From IMG/VR virus record IMGVR_UViG_3300031670_000010, positions 1-27,270 of that record: DNA of 27,270 nt; one strand, given 5' to 3'. Made by a program: the position numbers and the translations under genes. This document shows, in pieces, positions 15,762 through 22,564 of the stretch. The notes under the pieces were generated by a model. That model did no database searches, was not told the origin of the DNA, and saw only the letters and a program-made list of their open reading frames with translations. The stretch is from a virus. The stretch's first letter is position 1; each line of letters begins with the position of its first letter.

Positions 15762-16127
15762 TTATTGTGTGAGAGCTTGTAAAACTGCTTGCGTGTTGCC
15801 GCCAGTTACGGAGGTAACACGAAGATTGATCCACCGATAGGGACCAGTGAAAGTGTATATGCCGTTGGTTGTAATCGCGGCGCCAACGGCAGTGCCACCA
15901 GCACCAGTAGCCGGAACGGCTTGGGAATTAGTAGCAAAAAGCTGCGCAGCCAAAGAAGTGGCTGTGCCCGCAAATTCGATTGTGAAATAAAGTAAATCCG
16001 ACGCATCAATCCACACGCTGTTGTCAGCTACTGTGGTGAGCGTGACTAAAAGAATCTGACGTTTAAAAGCGCCCACATAAGCGCAGGGTTCGTTCATTAA
16101 AACTGTGCCGTCTATTTGTCCAGCCAT
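15762..16127 (-). CDS. Beta-sandwich decoration-like protein, unidentified
   Basis: 121 aa. An N-terminal strand region (FKRQILLVTLTTVADNSVWIDASDLLYFTIEFAGTA) is followed by an Ala/Gly/Thr-rich part. The end (GIYTFTGPYRWINLRVTSVTGGNTQAVLQ) is of the type 'G-x-Y-x-W-I-x-L-R-V-T-x-x-T-G-G' that closes many phage beta-sandwich domains. The position between portal-side genes and scaffold fits a head decoration or head-fibre protein, but this is inferred. Confidence 0.55.
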   Translation of the reverse strand: MAGQIDGTVLMNEPCAYVGAFKRQILLVTLTTVADNSVWIDASDLLYFTIEFAGTATSLAAQLFATNSQAVPATGAGGTAVGAAITTNGIYTFTGPYRWINLRVTSVTGGNTQAVLQALTQ

Positions 16128-16142
16128 GTTTATTCTTCTCGG

Positions 16143-16361
16143 TTACGTGACAACAATATAAGCCAAAACTTGGTTCATTTCAACAAGTTGCCCCAATTTT
16201 ACCAGCCATTGAACTTTTCCGGTAGCCGGGGCTGGGACATCATAAAAAAACTTCATTACCTCAATCTGCATGATTATAGCCTCTTTTTCTACAACCGCAC
16301 CCTCCTCAGCCAACCGCATGGCTGCTACCCCCAAACACGGTGCCAGTACTTCAATTCTCAT
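16143..16361 (-). CDS. Stand-alone biotinyl/lipoyl-carrier-like protein
   Basis: 72 aa that read as one complete biotinyl/lipoyl attachment domain: EVLAPCLGVAAMRLAEEGAVVEKEAIIMQI, then E-V-M-K-F-F at residues 34-39, then VPAPATGKVQWLVKLGQLVEMNQVLAYI. The halves line up with the two quasi-symmetric hammerheads of biotin carboxyl carrier proteins ('E-A-M-K-M ... A-P-x-x-G-x-V ... G-x-x-V-x-x-x-Q-x-L'). K37 lies in the hairpin position that biotin ligase modifies. M-K rather than D-K favours biotin over lipoate. No carboxylase gene is nearby; it lies among head genes. The ribosome site (GGGGATG) is distant, so expression is less certain. A biotinylated virion part or a ligase decoy are both open guesses. 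Confidence 0.72.
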   Translation of the reverse strand: MRIEVLAPCLGVAAMRLAEEGAVVEKEAIIMQIEVMKFFYDVPAPATGKVQWLVKLGQLVEMNQVLAYIVVT

Positions 16362-16394
16362 ACAAGCGACATCCCCGAACTTTTAGCAGTTATC

Positions 16395-16727
16395 CTAGAT
16401 AAGAAGTTCATCTTCTTCTCTCCATGAAATAGCAATACTTGCAGGGACGGCCATTTCCTGCATGATAACTAAGCCGTGTTCAGCAAAACAACCCAAGACA
16501 AAGCTCCCGCTAAAAGATGAGGGCTGCCGCCACAGGGGCCGGCCACTCCAGTCCGACAGCTCAATAAAGCCGGAACTGCCTTGGGTTATGACTTTGACGG
16601 AGTGCAATTCACAGTCCCGACGAGAGAGCCGGAATTGGCCACATTGGTCAATCTGGCAACCACGCATGAGAGAAGCAGGCTCTGTCCCCACATACATATC
16701 CTTAATCTTAAACGGATCAATCATCAT
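16395..16727 (-). CDS. Beta-rich head protein, paralogue of the upstream gene
   Basis: 110 aa with an AAGGGG ribosome site. It has no recognised domain. Its second half (SSGFIELSDWSGRPLW, GSFVLGCFAEHGLVIMQ, SIAISWREED) matches in order and spacing the second half of the upstream gene product (GSGSLELIDG, GSVMGMWYLGIGFHHGLTL, VTIIWDKQ). The pair probably derives from a tandem duplication of a beta-sandwich module. The location between portal and scaffold suggests capsid decoration. The function is not established. Confidence 0.55.
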   Translation of the reverse strand: MMIDPFKIKDMYVGTEPASLMRGCQIDQCGQFRLSRRDCELHSVKVITQGSSGFIELSDWSGRPLWRQPSSFSGSFVLGCFAEHGLVIMQEMAVPASIAISWREEDELLI

Positions 16728-16772
16728 AAAGATAATCCCCTTTTAGTTAGTGACATTTTTAGCTTTGACGCT

Positions 16773-17246
16773 TCAGTAAGCCTTAATAATAGTTTGTTTA
16801 TCCCAAATGATAGTGACACAGGGAGGAGCAGCAGAGGGACCGCCCCTGGCGTGTAGAGTTAAACCATGATGAAAACCAATACCCAAATACCACATCCCCA
16901 TAACCGAACCACTGGAAAAGAACACGCGCCGCCCGTTACAGGCATGATATTTTGGGTGGAGATGATTCTGCAGAACCGCAATATCCGTGGGGTAAAAACC
17001 AGTTGCCTCATCCACAATACCGTCAATCAACTCCAAAGACCCAGAGCCAGTGTGGGTACAGGCGAGACCGCGCAAGATGCCAGGGCCATCTTCTAGCAAG
17101 TAGTTACCAAATTGCTCTAGTACCCAGCCCTTACTCCCCATTTTGGGTATGGTCAGGGTGATCTTATGAATGGGGCCACGGATTTCGTCCCCCCGGTAAA
17201 TATATTTTACGCCTACTGTAGCTGCGGTTGGGTCTATTGCGTCCAT
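16773..17246 (-). CDS. Beta-rich head protein, unidentified
   Basis: 157 aa, directly after the portal gene with an AAGGAA ribosome site. It is beta-rich with a shared motif series (ILRGLACTHTGSGSLELIDG, then GSVMGMWYLGIGFHHGLTL and PCVTIIWDKQ) found again in the next gene. An N-terminal extension (residues 1-55) is unique to this copy. It contains several His/Cys residues but no clear metal site. It is likely a structural head component, by position only. Confidence 0.55.
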   Translation of the reverse strand: MDAIDPTAATVGVKYIYRGDEIRGPIHKITLTIPKMGSKGWVLEQFGNYLLEDGPGILRGLACTHTGSGSLELIDGIVDEATGFYPTDIAVLQNHLHPKYHACNGRRVFFSSGSVMGMWYLGIGFHHGLTLHARGGPSAAPPCVTIIWDKQTIIKAY

Positions 17247-17259
17247 GCTTGTTCCTTAA

Positions 17260-18834
17260 TTAACGGTGGGGTGTGGAATCCAGGGGCCCATCAACAGTTG
17301 TAGATGAAAAGTTGCCGCCTGTGGTAACAGATTGTGGCTTTGGTGTACTAACGTCATCGGGTGTGGGCTCGGGCCGCGCCCCGGAATTAGTCACGTTAGT
17401 CACCGCTTCCTGAGCGTCAAGGGCGTCCAAATCCAACGTCATGTGGACAAATTTCTTGCCCATTTCAGGGTCCAACATGCCAGAATCCACCAACGTCTGC
17501 ACAGCAGAGGCCACCTGCACCAACGCCTCCGGCGGGGTTGGCAATGCCCGTTTCCAGACCACCCCAATGGATTCAATATCAGATTCTTTCATCCCCGCAC
17601 ACAATGGGTGCTTAATTGCAATCCCTGCCAACAGCATCTTCTTTATCAGGGTAAGCATGAATGTGTCGCCCATCGAAGTGCGCAGTTCCTGCACCAAGTC
17701 CACAAACTGATCGTCCAACGCCTCCACAGCCTTACCTGACATGGGTCCCTTAGTGGTTGTTGGGTCCTTACGGGCCGCTGCGCAGGTCTCAAGTGCCATC
17801 TTCCGCAGGAACGCCACGTACTTAAGGGAAGCGTCCACACTACCACCAGTCATTTCCAGTAGTTTGGCATCCCCAGCACCAATCGTCATACCGGAGGCGT
17901 CTTTAACACCTCCCTTCATGTGCAATATCATTGTTGAACGGTCGTAACTACCGTCCGCACTGTCTTGAATCTCACCGATAATTGCGGTCGTAGGAGCTGC
18001 GTTATAACGCACACCACGACCTATCTGACTCATGGTGTAATCCATATCAATAGCCATGTTCAGTGATGGGGCAAACGTACTTGCCCCATCCGGCATCTCA
18101 CCCCCGGCTAAATTGATGCCCCATACCGCTGGGATAAAGCCGAGATTGTGTTCCACTTCACCATCCGCATCCTCGGGGAGCAGATGCAGACGAGTGCTGT
18201 CCCCGTCAACCGGATTCCAACGAAAATCCCGTATAGGAACGTAATTCTTTTCTGAATAAGCATCCAGGTCGCGGATGAACCAGTAGTGCTTATCCGGCAT
18301 AATGTCATCGCCCTCATCATCCTTACCGGCAGGCAAATTCCGTACTAAATAAGCGATACGCAATGCCTCTAACTGCCCGTCCAAAGCAAATTGTGGCCAG
18401 CAAAACCGGGAACGCCATATCTCGATTAAAAACTTCTCCTCCACAATCTTAAAGGTAGCGCACACTGACCCCACCGATCCCCAAATGCTCGCCTGCAACA
18501 TGAAGTAAAAGAGATTACTGGAATTAGCCAAGGTCTTGAGCTTTTGGACCATTTCCTCTTTGTCATGTATCAATTTAGGCGTATGGTTGCCAGCGAACAA
18601 CTTGCGTGCTGTGGTCTTAGCCACATACATGGGGAGGTTGAATTGGACACACGGGCGACGGTTCTCAATGGGGATGTAGTTCCCCGATTCATCTTTTTCA
18701 TCGTAATAAGCTGATGGCAAGTCATCGTAAACGGTGCCGTCAAGAAAACGGTCCAATACCGTTAGCCTCACATAGCGGTCGCTCTTGCTGGCCCACGCCG
18801 GCAATTTCAATTTAGGTATGAGTTTCTGTAGCAT
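17260..18834 (-). CDS. Portal protein (SPP1 gp6 / P22-like)
   Basis: 524 aa, starting one base after the terminase stop. The order of elements fits the portal family: an N-terminal wing with VLDRFLDGTVYDDLPSAYYDE, LPMYVAKTTARKLF, and an FLIEIWRSRFCWPQFALDG beta section. The stem region is NMAIDMDYTMSQIGRGVRYNAAPTTAIIGE, the clip/crown part is GGSVDASLKYVAFLRKMALETCAAAR, and a helix follows (DDQFVDLVQELRTSMGDTFMLTLIKKML). The C-terminal 60 residues are Pro/Ser/Thr-rich and probably disordered. The dodecameric portal sits at one capsid vertex and passes DNA from the terminase. Adjacent terminase and portal genes are the classic pairing. Confidence 0.88.
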   Translation of the reverse strand: MLQKLIPKLKLPAWASKSDRYVRLTVLDRFLDGTVYDDLPSAYYDEKDESGNYIPIENRRPCVQFNLPMYVAKTTARKLFAGNHTPKLIHDKEEMVQKLKTLANSSNLFYFMLQASIWGSVGSVCATFKIVEEKFLIEIWRSRFCWPQFALDGQLEALRIAYLVRNLPAGKDDEGDDIMPDKHYWFIRDLDAYSEKNYVPIRDFRWNPVDGDSTRLHLLPEDADGEVEHNLGFIPAVWGINLAGGEMPDGASTFAPSLNMAIDMDYTMSQIGRGVRYNAAPTTAIIGEIQDSADGSYDRSTMILHMKGGVKDASGMTIGAGDAKLLEMTGGSVDASLKYVAFLRKMALETCAAARKDPTTTKGPMSGKAVEALDDQFVDLVQELRTSMGDTFMLTLIKKMLLAGIAIKHPLCAGMKESDIESIGVVWKRALPTPPEALVQVASAVQTLVDSGMLDPEMGKKFVHMTLDLDALDAQEAVTNVTNSGARPEPTPDDVSTPKPQSVTTGGNFSSTTVDGPLDSTPHR

Positions 18835-18835
18835 T

Positions 18836-21280
18836 TTACCGCCCGTAAATAGAGGCCAATCGCGGGCCCTGTGAGTCTGGGTTATTATACAGGACTTTGT
18901 GGATTAAATAGTCCACGCCGTAGATTAGGGCGTCACAAAAATCATCGTGCGCGCAATCCGGTTGAAAGGCCAGCAATTCGTTCATAAGGGGCTGAAGCCA
19001 TTTTACACAATCAACACTATAAACGTCACCAGCTTTTGGTTCATCTAAGGGGAAAACCACCAAACCCGCCTCAAATACGGGGGTAACAGTATGTGCCCGA
19101 GCAATTTTATCTATTCCTTTAGGATGGGCCGGCCAAAGCAGGGGGGTTGGGATCACCGGGTCCCTATACAGTTCCTGAAGCAAACTCTCACCTGAACCTT
19201 TATCTTCAATCACAACCCTATGGGCTCCGTGCTTCTCATAAAACACTTTAATCATTTGTTTAACTTCACCAAAAGGCAATTTTCCCCGCCACGCATCCAA
19301 AATGTAATACTTAGCACCATATTTACCGATCACCAAACAAGCAGAATAATCATTTTCTTGTTTAGTTTTAATCGCAGTGTCCCACGCATGACAGACATAA
19401 TCAAAAACCTCAAACGCCCGTTCTCCCTCTGCCAAGCGTTGTTGAACTTCTTTAGGAAGCGGCCCCTGATACAACATATCACGCTTAAATACTTTCCCCT
19501 CCATCACAACATTCCAATCACCTTCCAACCACGCCCGAACTAACCATGCTGGCCCTGAAGAACGCAAACGATTTATATAAAGTGGGTCATTCTCCAACAA
19601 CGCCGGGTTATCACGGATAGTAGAGGGAATATAACACTGGGTCAAACCAAACCTGTTAGTGAAAATAGTTAATGGTGGAGCGGGGTCAATGTAGCGTTCT
19701 TTACACCACTCATGCCCCCTAGAACCCGGATTACCAGTCAATAACATCCGGCATTTCATGCCTGGAACGGCTGATCGCACAATCGCCCGCAATTTGTCCA
19801 AGGGTTCGGGAAATGGCCAATCAGCTATTTCATCTACTGCTAAATGGCTATTCTTGTTTATGAGGCCGGATTCTGTTATATAATGATTAGCATGTTGGAC
19901 ACACAAGTCCATTACCTTACGGATACCACATGGACGCATCAAACACTTCCCAACCACCACGCTTGCCTGTGCTGACCGTGCCTGCCCACTATAAGGATGC
20001 ACATACTTATGTAAATAAACTTGGCTATGTATATGAGTTTTGCCCACAACATCCCCTAGCCGAGCGGCACTATGGGATGGTCCCCCAGCATCGGTTGGTT
20101 GTAGAGGTTGCTCAAGGTAAGTTTCTAACCAAGGGACTTGTGATTCACCATCTAAATCATTGCCCCCGGGACAACCGCCTAGAAAACCTGCAAATTCTAA
20201 CTTGGGCGCAACATGATGCCATACACGCCCGCGCCAGAAGTCACAGATACGATCCAAAAGTGATTGAGTGGGTAAAGCAGCACGCATCTGACCCAACCGT
20301 AGGGATAAATGATTGCCCTTACACATACCCAGGAACCATTGCAAAAGTCTGCCGAGATTTGAAGTTGACCTGGATTGCGAAAGGCCAAAATCGAGAGCCT
20401 TTAACTGCCGCTGAAGTACGTAAAGCACTACGGGGGAAGACAACTGCCCAAGCTGCTCGTCAGTTAAAGGTATCAGTAATGACCCTTTACAATCGCTTCC
20501 CGCATCTTTTGAAGAAACGAAAGTCGCCTGGGTTTCTGGATGCCCGTGAACAAGAGATTCGTAACTTAGCCAAGCAACATTACTTGCCTGATTTAGCCAA
20601 CTTAATAGGCGTAAACGCGATAACCCTAAGCAAGAGTTTGAAACGGTGGCGTAAACGGGATGAGTTACCGGATGGCACTGAGTACCTAGAAGCTCCCCAT
20701 GGCCCCCGTAAATTCTGGCCTCCACACATTTCGCGTCGAAAGGCTCGAAAACTGAGACGACAGGTTGTGGTCCTTCAAGAGTCTGAACCAAATCACCCAC
20801 AACAATAGTCTCTATGGGCTGGTAAGTCCCATCCCCCATTAAAATCTTGGTGCCAACAGCCACACACCGACTGAATCCCTTATAAATATCAACATCCCGG
20901 TCGTGTTCAAGATAACGAAACATCCAATCAGACCCGTTAGGACCAATCCATGTAGATTTACTCTCTTTGTATTCCCACCCTATGGGCTGCAACAACATCC
21001 GAGCCAAAGTCAGTAGTTCGGTAAATTCAGTAGTGTGCCTACGAAACACAATACCATGTGCATCGGAACCGTAACGAGTAGCATGTGCCAACCAATCCAG
21101 AATTAGTGAGTAAGTTTTCCCCCCGCCCCGAGCGCCGCCCATTAAAATCTCAAACGCAGGACAGGACAGCAGAAAACTCTGCGGTCCGGGCTGCGCCTTA
21201 ATCGTCTTAGTGTTGGGGGTATCTAAAGGCGGTGGTGAGAAGGTCATTGTAGTATTTTTTGTGTAGGACCTGAAACTCAC
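18836..21280 (-). CDS. Terminase large subunit with in-frame intein
   Basis: 814 codons, or 475 aa after removing a 339-aa intein (residues 139-477). Extein motifs: Walker A G-G-A-R-G-G-G-K-T at 48-56, then Walker B HLAVDEIADW starting straight after the intein. The coupling segment LLTGNPGS is present. The nuclease domain has acidic residues in VCHAWDTAIKTKQENDYSACLVIG, VVIEDKGSGESLLQEL and HDDFCDALIYGVDYL. The joined junction reads KGFSR/SHLAVDEI, matching the usual 'Y-x-G ... h-h-h-D-E' spacing, so splicing must precede packaging activity. The annotated start is GTG at 21280; an ATG at 21247 (MTFSPPPLD) is at least as plausible. Either overlaps the upstream gene. The protein cuts and pumps DNA into the head through the portal. 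Confidence 0.92.
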   Translation of the reverse strand: MSFRSYTKNTTMTFSPPPLDTPNTKTIKAQPGPQSFLLSCPAFEILMGGARGGGKTYSLILDWLAHATRYGSDAHGIVFRRHTTEFTELLTLARMLLQPIGWEYKESKSTWIGPNGSDWMFRYLEHDRDVDIYKGFSRCVAVGTKILMGDGTYQPIETIVVGDLVQTLEGPQPVVSVFEPFDAKCVEARIYGGHGELLGTQCHPVTHPVYATVSNSCLGLSRLRLLSWLNQASNVAWLSYESLVHGHPETQATFVSSKDAGSDCKGSLLIPLTDEQLGQLSSPVVLYVLQRQLKALDFGLSQSRSTSNLGRLLQWFLGMCKGNHLSLRLGQMRAALPTQSLLDRICDFWRGRVWHHVAPKLEFAGFLGGCPGGNDLDGESQVPWLETYLEQPLQPTDAGGPSHSAARLGDVVGKTHIHSQVYLHKYVHPYSGQARSAQASVVVGKCLMRPCGIRKVMDLCVQHANHYITESGLINKNSHLAVDEIADWPFPEPLDKLRAIVRSAVPGMKCRMLLTGNPGSRGHEWCKERYIDPAPPLTIFTNRFGLTQCYIPSTIRDNPALLENDPLYINRLRSSGPAWLVRAWLEGDWNVVMEGKVFKRDMLYQGPLPKEVQQRLAEGERAFEVFDYVCHAWDTAIKTKQENDYSACLVIGKYGAKYYILDAWRGKLPFGEVKQMIKVFYEKHGAHRVVIEDKGSGESLLQELYRDPVIPTPLLWPAHPKGIDKIARAHTVTPVFEAGLVVFPLDEPKAGDVYSVDCVKWLQPLMNELLAFQPDCAHDDFCDALIYGVDYLIHKVLYNNPDSQGPRLASIYGR
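19854..19884 (+). promoter_or_regulatory. Possible promoter for the antisense HNH gene
   Basis: TATAAT, a perfect -10 box, lies at 19879-19884, with TTGTTT at 19854-19859 as a possible -35 (19-base spacer, longer than ideal). Transcription would begin about 40 bases before the HNH ATG. It lies within the codons of intein blocks F/G, so it may be a by-product of coding for H-Y-I-T. Confidence 0.38.
19930..20808 (+). CDS. HNH homing endonuclease-like protein, antisense inside the intein
   Basis: 292 aa on the plus strand, wholly inside the intein gene. Residues 31-100 are a clear HNH_3-type domain: GYVYEFCPQHPLAERHYGMV, QHRLVVEVAQGKFLTKGLVIHH at about 53-74, and NHCPRDNRLENLQILTWAQH at 76-95, with H73/H74, N82, N86 and H95 in catalytic/metal positions. 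Residues 158-195 (AAEVRKALRGKTTAQAARQL) and 205-243 look like helix-turn-helix DNA-binding units. The last 45 residues are basic and lie antisense to intein blocks A and B, so they may be a non-essential tail. The ATG at 19930 has no strong ribosome site. Likely role: cutting terminase genes that lack the intein so that it spreads. Free expression from the antisense strand is inferred. Confidence 0.8.
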   Translation: MDASNTSQPPRLPVLTVPAHYKDAHTYVNKLGYVYEFCPQHPLAERHYGMVPQHRLVVEVAQGKFLTKGLVIHHLNHCPRDNRLENLQILTWAQHDAIHARARSHRYDPKVIEWVKQHASDPTVGINDCPYTYPGTIAKVCRDLKLTWIAKGQNREPLTAAEVRKALRGKTTAQAARQLKVSVMTLYNRFPHLLKKRKSPGFLDAREQEIRNLAKQHYLPDLANLIGVNAITLSKSLKRWRKRDELPDGTEYLEAPHGPRKFWPPHISRRKARKLRRQVVVLQESEPNHPQQ

Positions 21281-21698
21281 CGTCGGTAGTGAAAATGTTG
21301 CGACTCAAATCCATTAGGTAATGCTGAGAGTGCTGAAGAAATAAATCACTGGCTTGATCCGGGGTTCTGGCCCACACCCGCATCACTGGGACATATCCAT
21401 GCCGTTTCAGCCACCTAGGGTACATTGCGTAGGCAGCATGTGGTACAACCATTGAAAAATGAAACACAAACAACATCAGGAAAACAAGAAAACTGTGTGC
21501 TAGAACCCCACAGGTGACAGCAAGCTCCAAACCCAGCACATCCACAAAAAACATCCAGAACATAAGCGACCACGCATTATTATCAAACGCATGACCAGCC
21601 CCAAAACCGGAGAGCAAGGGGAGCCGCTCATAATCGTCCAACATCATCAATTCTCCCAAGTCATTCACATACACTTTCCACCAGTGGTACTTTTTCAT
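21207..21698 (-). CDS. Membrane protein, unknown
   Basis: 163 aa with an AAGGGGG ribosome site. Residues about 43-65 (WSLMFWMFFVDVLGLELAV) and 66-88 (AHSFLVFLMLFVFHFSMVV) are two adjacent hydrophobic helices; the N-terminal 40 and C-terminal 70 residues are soluble and charged (RVWARTPDQASDLFLQHSQH). The 3' end overlaps the terminase start by 41-74 bases depending on which terminase start is used. No family is recognised. A membrane protein directly upstream of a terminase is not standard packaging equipment; it may be accessory. Confidence 0.6.
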   Translation of the reverse strand: MKKYHWWKVYVNDLGELMMLDDYERLPLLSGFGAGHAFDNNAWSLMFWMFFVDVLGLELAVTCGVLAHSFLVFLMLFVFHFSMVVPHAAYAMYPRWLKRHGYVPVMRVWARTPDQASDLFLQHSQHYLMDLSRNIFTTDGEFQVLHKKYYNDLLTTAFRYPQH

Positions 21699-21707
21699 AA
21701 ATCCCCC

Positions 21708-21938
21708 TTATTTGACCCGCAGAATTTTCAATCCGTCCACGCCCTTATGTTTTATTGAGGAACTCTCAAATTTCAATCCATGCCGACGCCCATATTGCCA
21801 AGTTGCCGCCCTCACCGTGTTCTGTATTTGGTCATCCACCACCGGATCACCAGTATAGGGGACGTGGAAAAAATCCTTCCTATCCATCTGTCCAAAAGGG
21901 TAACTTTGTCGTTTTTTCATGATAATATATCTTAACAT
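21708..21938 (-). CDS. Small basic protein of the YPFG family, copy 2
   Basis: 76 aa from ATG 21938, chosen because GGTGA lies 5 bases upstream (a TTG at 21941 and ATG at 21920 are alternatives). It contains S-Y-P-F-G-Q-M followed by a variable part, then VRAATWQYGRRHGLKFESSSIKHKGVDGLKILRV. The same order (YPFGSM ... VQSAYQMGHRTGAKFSVHKL ... VQITRV) occurs in the gene at 23804-24010, so the two are paralogues. A helix followed by a basic beta-hairpin suggests nucleic-acid binding. This is inferred. Confidence 0.6.
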   Translation of the reverse strand: MLRYIIMKKRQSYPFGQMDRKDFFHVPYTGDPVVDDQIQNTVRAATWQYGRRHGLKFESSSIKHKGVDGLKILRVK

Positions 21939-21961
21939 CAATCACCAGAAACTGCAACTTC

Positions 21962-22564
21962 ATGGACGAAACCCCAACAGAATCAGTGAGTTACGAGCCG
22001 GGGAGCGATCAAGACCCCAGGTTAAGCGCCCTGCGTCTCATCACCCTGCAAGCACAGGCGGCTAGGAAACTACTTAAAATCCTAAGAAAACCAGAGGAAT
22101 GGTGCCCAATGGGGAAGGCCGTAGATTACCAGGGCAAACAAGTCAGCCCCCTATCTGCGAACGCTACCCACTGGAGCCTACTCGGGACCCTCTACCGCTG
22201 CCGGCTCAATGAATCTGAAGTGATGGCGCTACGCGTGTTCTTTGAAGGTGGCCAAGGCTGGACCATTGAAAGTGTCAGCAACAGCATGCCCAGACAGGAG
22301 CAGGTGAAGGTATTACAGGGATTAGCCAAAGACTGCGGGAAAAAGGAACAGGCACTGGAGGATTACCAAATGCTGGCGCGAGCCTACCAGGAAAAAAAGT
22401 TTAGAGACAATCTGGCTCAGTTGAAGTCGAAGCCTCAGAGTGCCCATCCCCATATTCCGCAACATATTGCCTCCAATGGACCCACCGATCTCTCAAATGA
22501 AACCCCCATGCCCGGTAACGTGGACCAGTCACAAACAACGACCACACCGGAGCCCCCGGGCTAA
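21962..22564 (+). CDS. DUF6197-like protein on the plus strand
   Basis: 200 aa. It is one of only two plus-strand genes here; no minus-strand gene competes for 21962-22400. Residues 33-80 (ARKLLKILRKPEEWCPMGKA, then DYQGKQVSPLSANATHWSLL and GTLYR) fit the DUF6197 pattern 'helix-W-x-x-x-x-x-x-x-x-x-G-x-x-v-x-p-x-x-x-x-A-x-x-W-x-x-x-G-A-l'. The function of that family is unknown. The last 55 residues are low-complexity (Gln/Ser/Pro/Thr) and overlap, tail to tail, the 3' end of the cupin-like gene on the other strand. The ribosome site is weak. The start lies 23 bases from the divergent start of the small gene at 21938. Confidence 0.6.
   Translation: MDETPTESVSYEPGSDQDPRLSALRLITLQAQAARKLLKILRKPEEWCPMGKAVDYQGKQVSPLSANATHWSLLGTLYRCRLNESEVMALRVFFEGGQGWTIESVSNSMPRQEQVKVLQGLAKDCGKKEQALEDYQMLARAYQEKKFRDNLAQLKSKPQSAHPHIPQHIASNGPTDLSNETPMPGNVDQSQTTTTPEPPG

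Larger units (their letters stand above)
19850..20866 (-). mobile_element. Intein in the terminase ATPase, without an in-frame endonuclease
   Basis: 339 codons. Block A starts at Cys1 (CVAVGTKILMGDGTYQPIET). Block B holds T-Q-C-H-P-V at residues 62-67, the T-x-x-H of splicing. Blocks F/G are VMDLCVQHANHYITESGLINKN, ending in Asn339, followed by Ser+1. The penultimate residue is Lys instead of the common His. Residues about 90-310 show no LAGLIDADG or other nuclease motif and look like translation of the wrong strand. Exactly that stretch carries an HNH gene on the plus strand. Insertion directly before Walker B is a highly conserved spot, as expected for an invading intein. The boundaries are derived from the motifs and from the restored terminase sequence. 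Confidence 0.88.

Noticed and set aside
17332-17739. 135-codon plus-strand frame opposite the portal gene
   Set aside because: It is His/Arg/Gln-rich with no domain, as expected for an antisense shadow of the portal.
19220-19543. 107-codon plus-strand frame opposite the terminase nuclease domain
   Set aside because: Unlike the HNH frame nearby it shows no motif; the composition (Phe/Arg/Ile-rich) fits antisense translation.
19850-20866. Group I intron with an antisense endonuclease gene instead of an intein
   Set aside because: The terminase reading frame runs through without a stop and shows intein blocks A, B, F and G with Cys1, terminal Asn and Ser+1. An intron would not need this.
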